A program made the translations under genes and the position numbers. From positions 1-64,000 of the forward strand of contig DMBU01000054.1 in NCBI GenBank assembly GCA_003446015.1: 64,000 nt of DNA, written 5' to 3'. The notes beneath the pieces were generated by a model that saw nothing but the letters and a program-made list of their open reading frames with translations, ran no database searches and was not told where the DNA came from. Source of the stretch: Bacteroidales bacterium. Its GTDB lineage: Bacteria > Bacteroidota > Bacteroidia > Bacteroidales > UBA12077. Shown here piece after piece: positions 46,237 to 55,982 of this stretch (positions within the stretch are counted from its first letter, which is position 1; each line of letters begins with the position of its first letter).

Positions 46237-46246
46237 ATTAAGATTG

Positions 46247-46254
46247 CAAATTTA
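46247..46254 (-). promoter_or_regulatory. -7 element for tRNA-Arg
   Basis: On the minus strand the bases read TAAATTTG (TAnnTTTG), ending 10 bp before the first tRNA base. Confidence 0.5.
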
Positions 46255-46561
46255 AAAAAATAATTCACTCCTGATACATTTTTTTCTGAATAACACAAAA
46301 AGGTAGTTATCCCTCATCATCGTTAAAATCAAGATGCCAAAGCTAAATATCGGATATCTAATCTTATACAAAAGAAATTCTTTACTAGCCGGGATCAACG
46401 ACTTGTTAAAGCTTATACAGAAAATATGATCAAACAATCAAATTTTAAGAATAAATTAAAACCTGATTCATAGTCGAGTTAATTAACTCTGATTACCATT
46501 AATTGATAAACTTTTTCTAATTTCGCAGTTTGAAAAAACAATCTTTTTAAGAATATATATT

Positions 46562-49345
46562 ATGGAATATAATTTCAGAGATATTGAGCAAAAATGGCAA
46601 AAGTTTTGGGACGAAAAAAGGACTTATAAAGCTGAAATTGATAAATCAAAACCTAAGTATTATGTATTAGATATGTTTCCATATCCATCAGGAGCTGGAT
46701 TGCATGTAGGACATCCACTGGGATACATTGCTTCTGATATCTATTCACGTTACAAAAGATTAAATGGCTTTAATGTGTTGCATCCTATGGGATATGATGC
46801 CTTTGGATTGCCTGCCGAACAATATGCAATTCAAACAGGCCAGCATCCTGCCATTACCACAGATCAGAATATTAAAAGATATAAAAAACAACTTGAGAAG
46901 ATCGGATTTTCTTACGATTGGGATAGGGAAATACGAACGTGTGACCCTGAATATTATAAATGGACTCAATGGGTTTTTATTGAACTTTTTGAGCATTGGT
47001 ATAACACTAAAACACAAAAAGCAGAGCCAGTTTCAGAATTAATTAAAATATTTGAAAAAGAAGGAAATAAAAAAATAGAAGCAGCTACCGATGAAATCGT
47101 GTTTTTTTCTGCAGACCAATGGAAAACTAAGTCAGAAAAAGAAAAGCAGCTTATCCTGTTAAATTACCGTTTGGCTTATTTGGCAGATACGTTGGTAAAT
47201 TGGTGTCCCGAATTAGGAACTGTTTTGGCCAACGACGAAGTAAAGGAAGGCTTTTCTGTTCGCGGAGGATTCCCCGTTGAGCAAAAGAAAATGAAACAAT
47301 GGTCATTACGAATTTCTGCATATGCCGAAAGATTATTAAATGATCTTGAAAAACTTGAATGGACCGATTCGCTGAAAGAAATACAACGTAACTGGATTGG
47401 ACGTTCGGAGGGTGCTGAAATGAAGTTTAAGGTCAAGGGTCAGGATCTTGAGATGGAAATCTTTACAACCCGCCCTGATACAAGCTGGGGAGTGACTTTT
47501 ATGGTGCTGGCTCCCGAAAGCGAGTTAGTGGGTAAGGTAACAACGCCCGAATATAAAAACGACATAGAAAACTACATTCAGGAAACAAAAAAGAGATCGG
47601 AAAGGGAACGTATTGCCGACGCAAAAACAGTTAGTGGTCAGTTCACCGGAGGATATGCAATTAATCCATTTACGAATCAGGAAATCCCTATTTATATTAG
47701 TGATTATGTTTTAATGGGATATGGAACAGGAGCTATTATGGCAGTTCCGGGTCATGATACCAGAGATTTTAAATTCGCACGACATTTCAACCTACCCATT
47801 ATTCAGGTAGTGGTTAAGGAAGGTGAGAGCGAAACCAACCCGGCTAACTGGGATGATTCATACGACTCCAAAGAAGGTAAAATGATTAATTCGGGGTTTA
47901 TTAATGATCTTGATGTAAAAAATGCCATTGAAAAAACAATTCAATATATCGAGGAAAAGGGTATTGGGAACCGCAAAGTTAATTTCAGATTGCGTGATGC
48001 TATTTTTAGTCGTCAACGTTATTGGGGAGAACCTTTTCCTGTATATTTTAAAGAAGGTATTCCTTATCCCTTAAAAAAGGACAGCTTACCTTTAGAATTA
48101 CCCGAAGTGGACGTGTTTTTACCAACCGAAAAAGGTGATCCTCCGTTGGGAAGAGCTAAGAATTGGCATACTGAAGATGGATATCCATTTGAAATGAGCA
48201 CAATGCCTGGTTTTGCAGGTTCATCTGCTTATTATTTGCGTTACATGGATCCAAAAAATAATAATGCTTTAGTTTCAAAAGAATCCAATGAGTACTGGCA
48301 GGATGTTGATTTATATATCGGAGGAACTGAGCATGCAACAGGCCACTTGGTTTACTCACGTTTTTGGAATAAGTTTTTATATGATATTGGTTGGGTTTGT
48401 AAAGACGAACCTTTCAAAAAATTGATTAACCAGGGAATGATTCAGGGAAGATCAAACTTCGTTTATCGGGTTAAAGGAACAAAGAAGTTTGTTTCTCATA
48501 ATTTAAAAAACGATTATGATATTACCCCAATTCATGTTGATGTAAATATTGTACATAATGATGTCCTTGATTTGGAAGCATTCAAAAACTGGAATCCTGA
48601 ATATAAAAATGCAGAATTTATTCTGGAAGGAGATAAATATATATGTGGTTATGCCGTTGAGAAAATGTCAAAGTCACTGTATAATGTGGTAAATCCTGAC
48701 GATATCATTGAGAATTATGGAGCTGATACCTTAAGAATGTACGAGATGTTTCTAGGGCCTCTTGAGATGTCAAAGCCTTGGGATACAAACGGGATCGATG
48801 GTGTTCACAAATTCTTGCGTAAATTCTGGAGATTATTTCATGATGATCAAAATAATTTCAATATTTCTGAGGAAAAACCAACTAATGAAGAATTTAAGGT
48901 TTTACATAAAACTATTAAAAAGATTCAGGAGGATATTGAGAGATTTTCTTTTAATACTTCAGTAAGTGCATTTATGATTTGTGTTAACGAATTAAACGAA
49001 TTAAAGTGTAACAAAAGAGAGATTATCGAACCTTTAACTATATTGTTATCGCCATTTGCACCCCATATTGCAGAAGAATTATGGCAGCTTTGTGGTCATG
49101 AAAATACCATAACCTATGCCGATTTCCCTAATTATGAGGAAAAATATCTGGTTGAAAGCTCATTTGAATATCCTGTTTCATTTAACGGGAAGATGAGATT
49201 TAAACTAGATTTACCAATAGATATTAATGCTAAAGAGGCTGAGAAGAAGGTTTTGTCTCATGAGCTGGCTCAAAAGTGGCTGGAAGGCAAAGCTCCAAAG
49301 AAAGTAATTTTTGTTCCTAAAAAGATTATTAATATTGTTATATAA
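46562..49345 (+). CDS. leuS: leucyl-tRNA synthetase
   Basis: It attaches leucine to tRNA-Leu. The 927-aa protein is complete: the HIGH-type motif HVGH at 48-51 (PYPSGAGLHVGHPLGY), a CP1 editing domain in the middle (residues about 230-430, with TTRPDTSWGVTF and GTGAIMAVPGHDTRD), the catalytic KMSKS at 701-705 and a C-terminal anticodon-binding region. The extra length compared with the E. coli enzyme comes from insertions around residues 155-200 and 635-690. It is the first core gene right of the island. Confidence 0.97.
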   Translation: MEYNFRDIEQKWQKFWDEKRTYKAEIDKSKPKYYVLDMFPYPSGAGLHVGHPLGYIASDIYSRYKRLNGFNVLHPMGYDAFGLPAEQYAIQTGQHPAITTDQNIKRYKKQLEKIGFSYDWDREIRTCDPEYYKWTQWVFIELFEHWYNTKTQKAEPVSELIKIFEKEGNKKIEAATDEIVFFSADQWKTKSEKEKQLILLNYRLAYLADTLVNWCPELGTVLANDEVKEGFSVRGGFPVEQKKMKQWSLRISAYAERLLNDLEKLEWTDSLKEIQRNWIGRSEGAEMKFKVKGQDLEMEIFTTRPDTSWGVTFMVLAPESELVGKVTTPEYKNDIENYIQETKKRSERERIADAKTVSGQFTGGYAINPFTNQEIPIYISDYVLMGYGTGAIMAVPGHDTRDFKFARHFNLPIIQVVVKEGESETNPANWDDSYDSKEGKMINSGFINDLDVKNAIEKTIQYIEEKGIGNRKVNFRLRDAIFSRQRYWGEPFPVYFKEGIPYPLKKDSLPLELPEVDVFLPTEKGDPPLGRAKNWHTEDGYPFEMSTMPGFAGSSAYYLRYMDPKNNNALVSKESNEYWQDVDLYIGGTEHATGHLVYSRFWNKFLYDIGWVCKDEPFKKLINQGMIQGRSNFVYRVKGTKKFVSHNLKNDYDITPIHVDVNIVHNDVLDLEAFKNWNPEYKNAEFILEGDKYICGYAVEKMSKSLYNVVNPDDIIENYGADTLRMYEMFLGPLEMSKPWDTNGIDGVHKFLRKFWRLFHDDQNNFNISEEKPTNEEFKVLHKTIKKIQEDIERFSFNTSVSAFMICVNELNELKCNKREIIEPLTILLSPFAPHIAEELWQLCGHENTITYADFPNYEEKYLVESSFEYPVSFNGKMRFKLDLPIDINAKEAEKKVLSHELAQKWLEGKAPKKVIFVPKKIINIVI

Positions 49346-49361
49346 TCAAATCAAGAAGCAG

Positions 49362-50216
49362 ATGAAGAAATATTTTAAAACCCTGAAAGCCTACTCCATT
49401 ATTACGCTTGGCCTTTTTATAAATGCCTTAGGTTGGACCGCATTTCTAATTCCTGCAGAGATTACTGGAGGAGGAATTACAGGCGTGGCTACGTTAATCT
49501 TTTATGCAACAGAAATACCGGTTTGGATTCCGTATCTTATTATAAATACTTTCCTTATTTTAATAAGTATGAAAATCCTTGGAAAAAGTTTTGGTATTAA
49601 AACAATATATGCTACCGCTACCTTAACATTGTTTTTTTCTATTTTACAAGGAATAATAGTTGAGCCAATAGTTACGGAAAATTTTATGTCGTCGGTAGTT
49701 GGAGGTATTTTAGCCGGAGCTGGTGTTGGTATTGTTTTTAGTCAGGGAGGCAGTACCGGAGGTACTGATATTATTGCCATGGTTATTAATAAATATAGAA
49801 ATATTAGTCCTGGCAAGGTAATCCTTTACGCCGATGTGTTAATTATTTCCTCATCATTTTTGATTTTTAAATCCATAGAAAAGATTGTTTATGGTTATGT
49901 TACAATGTCAATTACAGCTTATACAATCGATTTAATCCTTACCGGAGCAAAGAGAACAGTTCAGATTTTTGTGTTCTCAAAAAACTATAATGAAATTGCA
50001 GATAAAATTGCGACGGAAATGAGTCGGGGAATAACTCTTATTGATGGTACGGGCTGGTACACAAAAAATGAATCGAAAATATTAATGGTCCTGGTTAAGA
50101 AACAGGAGTCCAACGCTTTGCTTCGCATAGTAAAAGAGGTTGATCCTGATGCTTTTTTATCTGTAAATAGTGTTATGGGGGTTTACGGAAAGGGTTTTGA
50201 TAGAATAAAAGCGTAA
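49362..50216 (+). CDS. YitT-family membrane protein (DUF161/DUF2179)
   Basis: 284 aa from the ATG at 49362; an in-frame TTG at 49311 overlaps leuS and is disfavoured. Five membrane segments occupy about residues 8-200, with glycine-rich GGGITGVATLIFYATEIPVW and QGGSTGGTDIIAMV motifs. The C-terminal 80 residues are the soluble DUF2179 domain (MSRGITLIDGTGWYTKNESK). The transported substrate of this family is unknown. It lies 16 bp after leuS, possibly co-transcribed. Confidence 0.88.
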   Translation: MKKYFKTLKAYSIITLGLFINALGWTAFLIPAEITGGGITGVATLIFYATEIPVWIPYLIINTFLILISMKILGKSFGIKTIYATATLTLFFSILQGIIVEPIVTENFMSSVVGGILAGAGVGIVFSQGGSTGGTDIIAMVINKYRNISPGKVILYADVLIISSSFLIFKSIEKIVYGYVTMSITAYTIDLILTGAKRTVQIFVFSKNYNEIADKIATEMSRGITLIDGTGWYTKNESKILMVLVKKQESNALLRIVKEVDPDAFLSVNSVMGVYGKGFDRIKA

Positions 50217-50251
50217 ATATTTGAATTTTAACAATTTATTTTATACTTTCG

Positions 50252-51526
50252 ATGCAAATATCTAATAATATGCATATTAATAAACTTTCAATAATAAGTA
50301 TAATAATAGTAATTTTTATTTTTGTAAGTTTTTTTAAATCTTCTGAAAGTAGTATTGTTTCTAGAAACAAGAATATTTATGCTGTTGGAATTGATCAAAA
50401 TATAATTTATTATGATATTAAAAAAGAGTACGATATCACAATAGATTCTTTTAACATATCTCAAAATCGTATTAAGAGAAATTATAATCTTGCAAAGTTA
50501 CTCTTTGAGGCTGGCCTCGACAATGATAAAATAGAGAAAGCCACGGCACGATCGGCTGAGGTTTTTGATACCCGGAAAATGAAAGCTGGCAATTATTACC
50601 GATTATATTACACTAAAGATAGTTCAAATACGCTCAAATATTTTGTTTACAAACATAGTCCCACAGAATATCTAAAGATTTCGTTTGGAGATGAACCCCG
50701 GGCTTTACAGGGTGAAAAGGAAATTGAGAACATTAAAAAAACTTGCTCAGGAACAGTCTCATCGTCACTTTGGGCAACCATGATTGAAAACAACCTTGAT
50801 CCTATGATGGCAATACGATTATCAGAAATTTATGCCTGGACCGTTGATTTCTTTGGATTAGAGGAAGGTGATCAGTTTAAAGTAATATACGATGAACAAT
50901 TTGTAGATAGTATTCCAATTGGTATAGGTAGAATATATGCCGCAAGTTTTACACATAAAGGAGAGAATCTTCTGGCTTACGAATATGAAAAAGATGGGGT
51001 GAAAAGTTTTTTCGACGAAAATGGTAAAAGTTTGCGAAGAGAATTTCTTAAAGCACCATTGAGATTCTCAAGAATAAGCTCAGGATTTTCCAATAGCAGA
51101 ATGCATCCAATATTGAGGATTCGTCGTCCACATTCAGGTGTTGATTATGCGGCTCCTGCAGGTACTCCTATATATACCATTGGCGATGGTACCGTTATTG
51201 CTAAGGGTTATACAAAATCGGCCGGAAATTACATTAAAATAAGGCATAATAGCGTATATACATCCGGTTATAACCACCTGTCAAGATACCCTAAAGGAAT
51301 TAAAACAGGACAACGTGTTTCTCAGGGTCAAATAATTGGTTATGTAGGAAGCACTGGATACGCTACCGGACCGCATCTCGATTTTAGAATGTGGAAAAAT
51401 GGCCATGCAGTTGATCCATTAAAAATTAAGGCTCCTCCGGTTAAACCAATCTCAGATGATGAGCTCCCTGTATATAAACTGGCCATTCATCGCTTAACGC
51501 AAGAATTAGACAAAAGTGATTCTTAA
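50252..51526 (+). CDS. M23-family peptidoglycan endopeptidase
   Basis: It cleaves peptide cross-links in peptidoglycan, or activates amidases. 424 aa with an N-terminal signal anchor (SIISIIIVIFIFVSFF) and the LytM/M23 domain at about 270-400: zinc ligands H294 and D298 in HSGVDYAAPAG and H375 in GPHLDFRMW. The middle region (60-260) is an OapA/LysM-like periplasmic domain with YYRLYYTKDSSNTLKYFVYK. The start could also be the ATG at 50270, because a weak TATACTTTCG element lies directly before 50252. All active-site residues are present. Confidence 0.9.
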   Translation: MQISNNMHINKLSIISIIIVIFIFVSFFKSSESSIVSRNKNIYAVGIDQNIIYYDIKKEYDITIDSFNISQNRIKRNYNLAKLLFEAGLDNDKIEKATARSAEVFDTRKMKAGNYYRLYYTKDSSNTLKYFVYKHSPTEYLKISFGDEPRALQGEKEIENIKKTCSGTVSSSLWATMIENNLDPMMAIRLSEIYAWTVDFFGLEEGDQFKVIYDEQFVDSIPIGIGRIYAASFTHKGENLLAYEYEKDGVKSFFDENGKSLRREFLKAPLRFSRISSGFSNSRMHPILRIRRPHSGVDYAAPAGTPIYTIGDGTVIAKGYTKSAGNYIKIRHNSVYTSGYNHLSRYPKGIKTGQRVSQGQIIGYVGSTGYATGPHLDFRMWKNGHAVDPLKIKAPPVKPISDDELPVYKLAIHRLTQELDKSDS

Positions 51527-51751
51527 TTAATATAATGTTTGTTTATACATATGGTTGTGAAGCATATGAAGGGTTATTTAGTTTAAAATATCTTTTTATG
51601 CTTACAGATTTTGTGGCTTGATAAGTTGTAATTCTTAAAGTGTAGCAAAGAGACTTCATTATAAGGCATTTAAATGCAAAAGTTCTTATTAAAATCTATT
51701 TGGCTTGAAATTTGTTTAGGTTAAATGAATTTAAAAGAAAGGGCATGCATT

Positions 51752-52927
51752 ATGAAAACAATTATAAGCAGTTTTATTTTAACATTGATGTTTTTTAATG
51801 TTACAATAGGTCAGGATGTAACTACAGTTGAAGCTAAAAACACTGATATTAGTGAGAATCTTGATTTAGAAGCTGTAGCTTCCTTATTTGGTGAGTCAGA
51901 AGATCTGGAAGATTTTGAATACAAATTAAATGATCCAGAATTAAAAATCTCAAATTTAGATCTAAATGGAGATGGTTACGTTGATTATCTTCGGGTTATA
52001 GAAGATTCAGAGAACCGAACTGTTTTAATAACTATTCAGGCTATCCTGGGTAAGGATATTTATCAGGATGTTGCAACAATCGATGTTGAGAAGGATAATC
52101 AGGGAAAAACTCGCGTTCAGGTTATTGGCGATGTTTATATGTATGGTCCTGATTATATTATAGAACCTGTTTACATCTATTCACCTCCAGTAGTATTGCA
52201 TTTCTGGAGTCCCAATTATCGTCCCTGGTATTCTCCTTACTATTGGTATCATTATCCGGAACATTATTATGCATGGCAACCATATTCATGTCATGTTTAT
52301 CGTAACAACGTCTATGTGCATATAAATGTTAATCATCGATATTATTATCCAGGTTATAGAAGAAGCACAACGGCTACTCATATTCATAGTAGGATTGGAC
52401 GAAATGATTATGCAAGAAGATATCCTGAGAGGTCATTCTCTTCCAGAAATACCGGAATAAGAAATTCTAATGAACTTCGGGGTAGAACAAATACTCAAGC
52501 ATCAGCAGGGAGATCAGTTCATACAGGAAGAACCTCAAACACAAGAGATCTGAATGAGAATAGATCAAATGCTTACAGATCTTCAAATTACGAAAGATCT
52601 TCCGGAACAAGAAATCAAACTGATAATGGTTCTGTTTCAAGAACAAATACAAGAAACAAACAAATTAGTAATAAAAATACAAACAGAGGCTCGGGCAATA
52701 GGCAATTACAAGGAGGTACAAGCCATGAGAGAAATACTCAAGTTAAAGGAACACCGGGGAGGCAGTCTAGTTCAGGGCACTCAAGATCAGGACAAGGGCA
52801 GGTAAAGCAATCCGGTTCAAAACAAACAGTTCAAAGCAGAAAAAGCAGTTCTGGTGAGTCTTCAGGACAAAGATCAGGGAATGGTAATTCAAACTCTAAT
52901 GGGAAAGGAAGAAGTAAAAGAAGATAA
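51752..52927 (+). CDS. exported protein with Arg/Ser-rich low-complexity tail
   Basis: 391 aa from the ATG at 51752 (MKTIISSFILTLMFFNVTIG signal peptide). An upstream ATG at 51725 would put charged residues before the signal. Residues 20-150 form a soluble domain with a calcium-loop-like LDLNGDGYVDYLRV and acidic character. The middle is Tyr/His/Pro-rich (YYWYHYPEHYYAWQPYSCHV). The last 180 residues are a disordered Arg/Ser/Gly/Gln/Asn-rich tail ending KGRSKRR. An envelope or surface role is inference; DNA or polyanion binding by the basic tail is possible. Confidence 0.7.
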   Translation: MKTIISSFILTLMFFNVTIGQDVTTVEAKNTDISENLDLEAVASLFGESEDLEDFEYKLNDPELKISNLDLNGDGYVDYLRVIEDSENRTVLITIQAILGKDIYQDVATIDVEKDNQGKTRVQVIGDVYMYGPDYIIEPVYIYSPPVVLHFWSPNYRPWYSPYYWYHYPEHYYAWQPYSCHVYRNNVYVHINVNHRYYYPGYRRSTTATHIHSRIGRNDYARRYPERSFSSRNTGIRNSNELRGRTNTQASAGRSVHTGRTSNTRDLNENRSNAYRSSNYERSSGTRNQTDNGSVSRTNTRNKQISNKNTNRGSGNRQLQGGTSHERNTQVKGTPGRQSSSGHSRSGQGQVKQSGSKQTVQSRKSSSGESSGQRSGNGNSNSNGKGRSKRR

Positions 52928-52963
52928 ATTATATATCGATATTTATTCTAATTAAACCTGTGA

Positions 52964-53683
52964 ATGATGAAAAAACGAAAAAACGCTGGTAAATCAAGAT
53001 TTTATATCTTAGTTACCACAGCATTATTTGGAGTCTTGACTTCATGTTCTCCGGAATACATCCCCAATATGGTAAACTCTCCCATGTTAAGTAATCAGGG
53101 CGAATTTCAGGCAACGATTGCAACTGGAACAAGTAATTTTGATGCACAAACGGCTTTTGCAATTACCGATAATATTGGAATTATGGTTAATGGAAGCTTT
53201 GGTGATGAAACGAATGATTCAACAAGTGATTTTCACAAACACGCCATTATTGAAGGAGGTATTGGATATTACGATAAGATTGGGAGCAAGGGCAGGTACG
53301 AAATTTATGGCGGATATGGTCTGGGTAAAGTGGAAGGTTTTTATGAGGGAGCAACTTTCGATTCTCAAATTACCGATGCTCGATTTAACAGATTCTTTAT
53401 TCAACCCGGGATTGGAATATCAACAGGAATTTATGATGGTAGTTTTTCACCTCGATTCTCCTTAGTTCAGATGAATCCTAATGGTGCCGATTTTAAATCA
53501 GGACAATACAATGTCTTTTTTGAACCGGTTATTACCTCAAAAGTTGGGTTTAAATACGTAAAGTTTGTGTTTCAGTTTGGGGTATCACTTCCTTTTGGAG
53601 AAGATAATCTCAACTACGATTATCAGCCTTTTATTATGAATATAGGATTAAATGTTAATTTAGGAAGAAAATACGATTTTTAA
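52964..53683 (+). CDS. outer-membrane beta-barrel lipoprotein-like protein
   Basis: 239 aa. A basic N-terminus, a hydrophobic stretch and lipobox VLTSC (C28) indicate lipidation. The rest has repeated amphipathic beta-strands (GIMVNGSFGD, YEIYGGYGLGKVEG, FVFQFGVSLPFGED) and ends NLGRKYDF with a terminal Phe, as in outer-membrane barrels. The function is unknown. Its stop overlaps the convergent purN stop by 4 bp. Confidence 0.72.
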   Translation: MMKKRKNAGKSRFYILVTTALFGVLTSCSPEYIPNMVNSPMLSNQGEFQATIATGTSNFDAQTAFAITDNIGIMVNGSFGDETNDSTSDFHKHAIIEGGIGYYDKIGSKGRYEIYGGYGLGKVEGFYEGATFDSQITDARFNRFFIQPGIGISTGIYDGSFSPRFSLVQMNPNGADFKSGQYNVFFEPVITSKVGFKYVKFVFQFGVSLPFGEDNLNYDYQPFIMNIGLNVNLGRKYDF

Positions 53684-54246
53684 TCATTTAATAAATTTTC
53701 AATAACGCTCGGAAAGTGCATGTATTCTAATTCATGCACTTTCTTTGCTACGTCTTCTGCGGTATCATTTGGTAAAACAGGACATTTAGCTTGAAAAATA
53801 AGTTCTCCTTTATCAAATTCTTTATTTACAAAATGAATACTGATTCCGGTTTCGTTTTCCTGATTTGCAACAATAGATTCATGGACTTTCATTCCATACA
53901 TCCCTTTACCACCATATTTTGGTAATAAGGCTGGATGAATATTGATAATTTTATTGGGGTAAGCTTCAATTAAATATTCAGGAATTAACCATAAAAAACC
54001 TGCAAGAACAATGTAATCAATTTTGTTTTCACGAAGAATTTGTAATATGTTTTTACTTTCATAAAAATCTGGTCGAGAAAAAATATAGTGTTGTATCCTA
54101 TGATTTTTAGCCCTTTGTATAACATAGGCATTTTTATTATTCGAAAAAATTAAAGAGATCTCAATTTTTTTATTTCCTTTGAAAAACTTTATAATGTTTT
54201 CGGCATTCGTGCCTGAACCTGATGCAAATATTGCTATTTTGTTCAT
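53680..54246 (-). CDS. purN: phosphoribosylglycinamide formyltransferase
   Basis: It transfers a formyl group from 10-formyl-THF to GAR in purine synthesis. 188 aa, the usual length. Folate and GAR site motifs: ASGSGTNAENI at the N-terminus, catalytic N102 and H104 in INIHPALLPKYGG, and D145 in HFVNKEFDKG. It is convergent with the preceding gene and divergent from acpP. Confidence 0.94.
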   Translation of the reverse strand: MNKIAIFASGSGTNAENIIKFFKGNKKIEISLIFSNNKNAYVIQRAKNHRIQHYIFSRPDFYESKNILQILRENKIDYIVLAGFLWLIPEYLIEAYPNKIINIHPALLPKYGGKGMYGMKVHESIVANQENETGISIHFVNKEFDKGELIFQAKCPVLPNDTAEDVAKKVHELEYMHFPSVIENLLND

Positions 54247-54307
54247 TCCTAAAATATTATGGGTGTACTCAAGTTCTTTGTATCGTGAGATTGTTGAAAA
54301 TTTTAAT

Positions 54308-54347
54308 GCAAAAATCGCTTTAAAAATTTAAAAAAAGCTATTTTTGC
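54308..54347. promoter_or_regulatory. palindrome and -7 element upstream of acpP
   Basis: GCAAAAAT-c-GCTTT (54308) mirrors AAAGC-t-ATTTTTGC (54335-54347) with one mismatch. The right arm contains TATTTTTG (54339-54346), a TAnnTTTG -7 element about 100 bp before acpP. It could be an operator for the fatty-acid genes or for divergent purN (inference). Confidence 0.4.
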
Positions 54348-54444
54348 AACAAAAAATAGGGAAATATTTTTGATTTATCACAGTTAATTATATTTCTTTG
54401 CACTGTTAAAAATTAAACTTAATTATTAATTAAAACTTAAAGTT

Positions 54445-54681
54445 ATGTCTGATACTGCATCAAGAGTAAAAGCTATTATCGTTGATAAGTTAGGAGTTGA
54501 CGAAAACGAAGTAACACCAGAAGCTAGTTTTACTAACGACTTAGGTGCTGACTCTCTTGACACTGTTGAGTTAATTATGGAATTCGAAAAAGAATTCAAT
54601 ATTTCTATTCCAGATGATCAAGCTGAAAACATCAGCACTGTTGGTGATGCCATTAATTATATTGAAGAGCACGCTAAGTAA
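54445..54681 (+). CDS. acpP: acyl carrier protein
   Basis: It carries growing acyl chains on a phosphopantetheine arm. 78 aa, acidic, with the modification motif GADSLDTVELIMEFE (Ser37). It is followed 39 bp later by fabF, the classical arrangement. Confidence 0.97.
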   Translation: MSDTASRVKAIIVDKLGVDENEVTPEASFTNDLGADSLDTVELIMEFEKEFNISIPDDQAENISTVGDAINYIEEHAK

Positions 54682-54720
54682 TTTTTAATATTATTAAATC
54701 TTGTTTTAAATTTATTTGTT

Positions 54721-55974
54721 ATGGAATTCAAACGTGTTGTAATTACTGGTCTTGGAGCTATTACTCCAATAGGAAACAATGTTGAAGAATATTGGAAAAA
54801 TTTAATGGATGGAGTAAGTGGTTCAAATATGATTACTCACTTTGATGCATCTAAATTTAAAACAAGATTTGCTTGCGAAGTTAAAAACTTTGACTCAAAT
54901 CAACATTTCGACAGAAAAGAGGCTAGAAAGCTGGATCGTTTTGCTCAGTTTGCTTTAGTAGTAGCTGAACAAGCAATTCAAGATTCAAAGCTTAACCTGG
55001 AAACTATTAATCATGATAGGGCAGGTGTGATTTGGGGATCAGGCATTGGAGGAATTGATACTTTTTTGGAAGAAGTTAGGAGCTATGCTAATGGTGATGG
55101 TACACCGCGCTTTAGTCCTTTCTTTATTCCGAAAATGATTTCGGATATTGCCGCTGGGCATATATCTATAAAATACAGTTTTAGAGGACCTAATTTTACT
55201 ACCGTTTCTGCATGTGCTTCATCAACAAATGCTATGATCGATGCACTAAACTATATTCGATTAGGGAAAGCTGACATATTCATTACCGGAGGTTCTGAAG
55301 CTTCAATTAATGAAGCTGGAATGGGCGGCTTTAGTTCTATGCAAGCTATTTCAACTCGAAACGAAGAATATCAAACAGCTTCTCGTCCATTCTGTAGTAC
55401 TCGTGATGGTTTTGTAATGGGAGAAGGTGGTGCTGCTTTAATTTTTGAAGAATTAGAACATGCTAAAAAACGTGGTGCTAAAATATATGCTGAAGTTGCA
55501 GGTGGAGGTTTATCTGCAGATGCATATCATCTTACTGCTCCACACCCTGATGGACTAGGCGCTATGAATGTAATGAAAAATGCACTTAGCGATGCTAATT
55601 TAAAGCCAGAGGATATTGATTATATCAATGTTCATGGTACTGCTACTCCACTTGGAGATGTTGCAGAATTGAAGGGAATAAAAGAAGTGTTTGGAGATCA
55701 GGCTTATAAACTGAATGTAAGCTCTACCAAATCAATGACTGGTCACTTACTGGGCGCAGCTGGTGCAATTGAAATTTTAGCTGCATTATGTGCAATAGTT
55801 AATGGAGTGGTACCTCCTACAATTAACTTACAGGAACTTGATCCGAATATTGATAGCAGATGGAACCTGACATTACACAAAGCTCAAAAAAGAGATGTTA
55901 GAGCTGCTTTAAGCAATACTTTTGGCTTTGGTGGTCATAATGCTTCGGTTATCCTTAAAAAATATACAGAATAA
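54721..55974 (+). CDS. fabF: beta-ketoacyl-ACP synthase II
   Basis: It elongates acyl-ACP by condensation with malonyl-ACP. 417 aa with the thiolase-fold Cys-His-His triad: C165 in VSACASSTN, H305 in NVHGTATP and H342 in MTGHLLGAAGA, and K337 before the last His. It is the second gene of the acpP-fabF-rnc cluster. Confidence 0.97.
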   Translation: MEFKRVVITGLGAITPIGNNVEEYWKNLMDGVSGSNMITHFDASKFKTRFACEVKNFDSNQHFDRKEARKLDRFAQFALVVAEQAIQDSKLNLETINHDRAGVIWGSGIGGIDTFLEEVRSYANGDGTPRFSPFFIPKMISDIAAGHISIKYSFRGPNFTTVSACASSTNAMIDALNYIRLGKADIFITGGSEASINEAGMGGFSSMQAISTRNEEYQTASRPFCSTRDGFVMGEGGAALIFEELEHAKKRGAKIYAEVAGGGLSADAYHLTAPHPDGLGAMNVMKNALSDANLKPEDIDYINVHGTATPLGDVAELKGIKEVFGDQAYKLNVSSTKSMTGHLLGAAGAIEILAALCAIVNGVVPPTINLQELDPNIDSRWNLTLHKAQKRDVRAALSNTFGFGGHNASVILKKYTE

Positions 55975-55982
55975 AAAATTTT

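Noticed and set aside
46252..46437. 61-codon minus-strand open frame between tRNA-Arg and leuS
   Set aside because: It overlaps the tRNA promoter region, has no ribosome site and shows no recognisable protein pattern.
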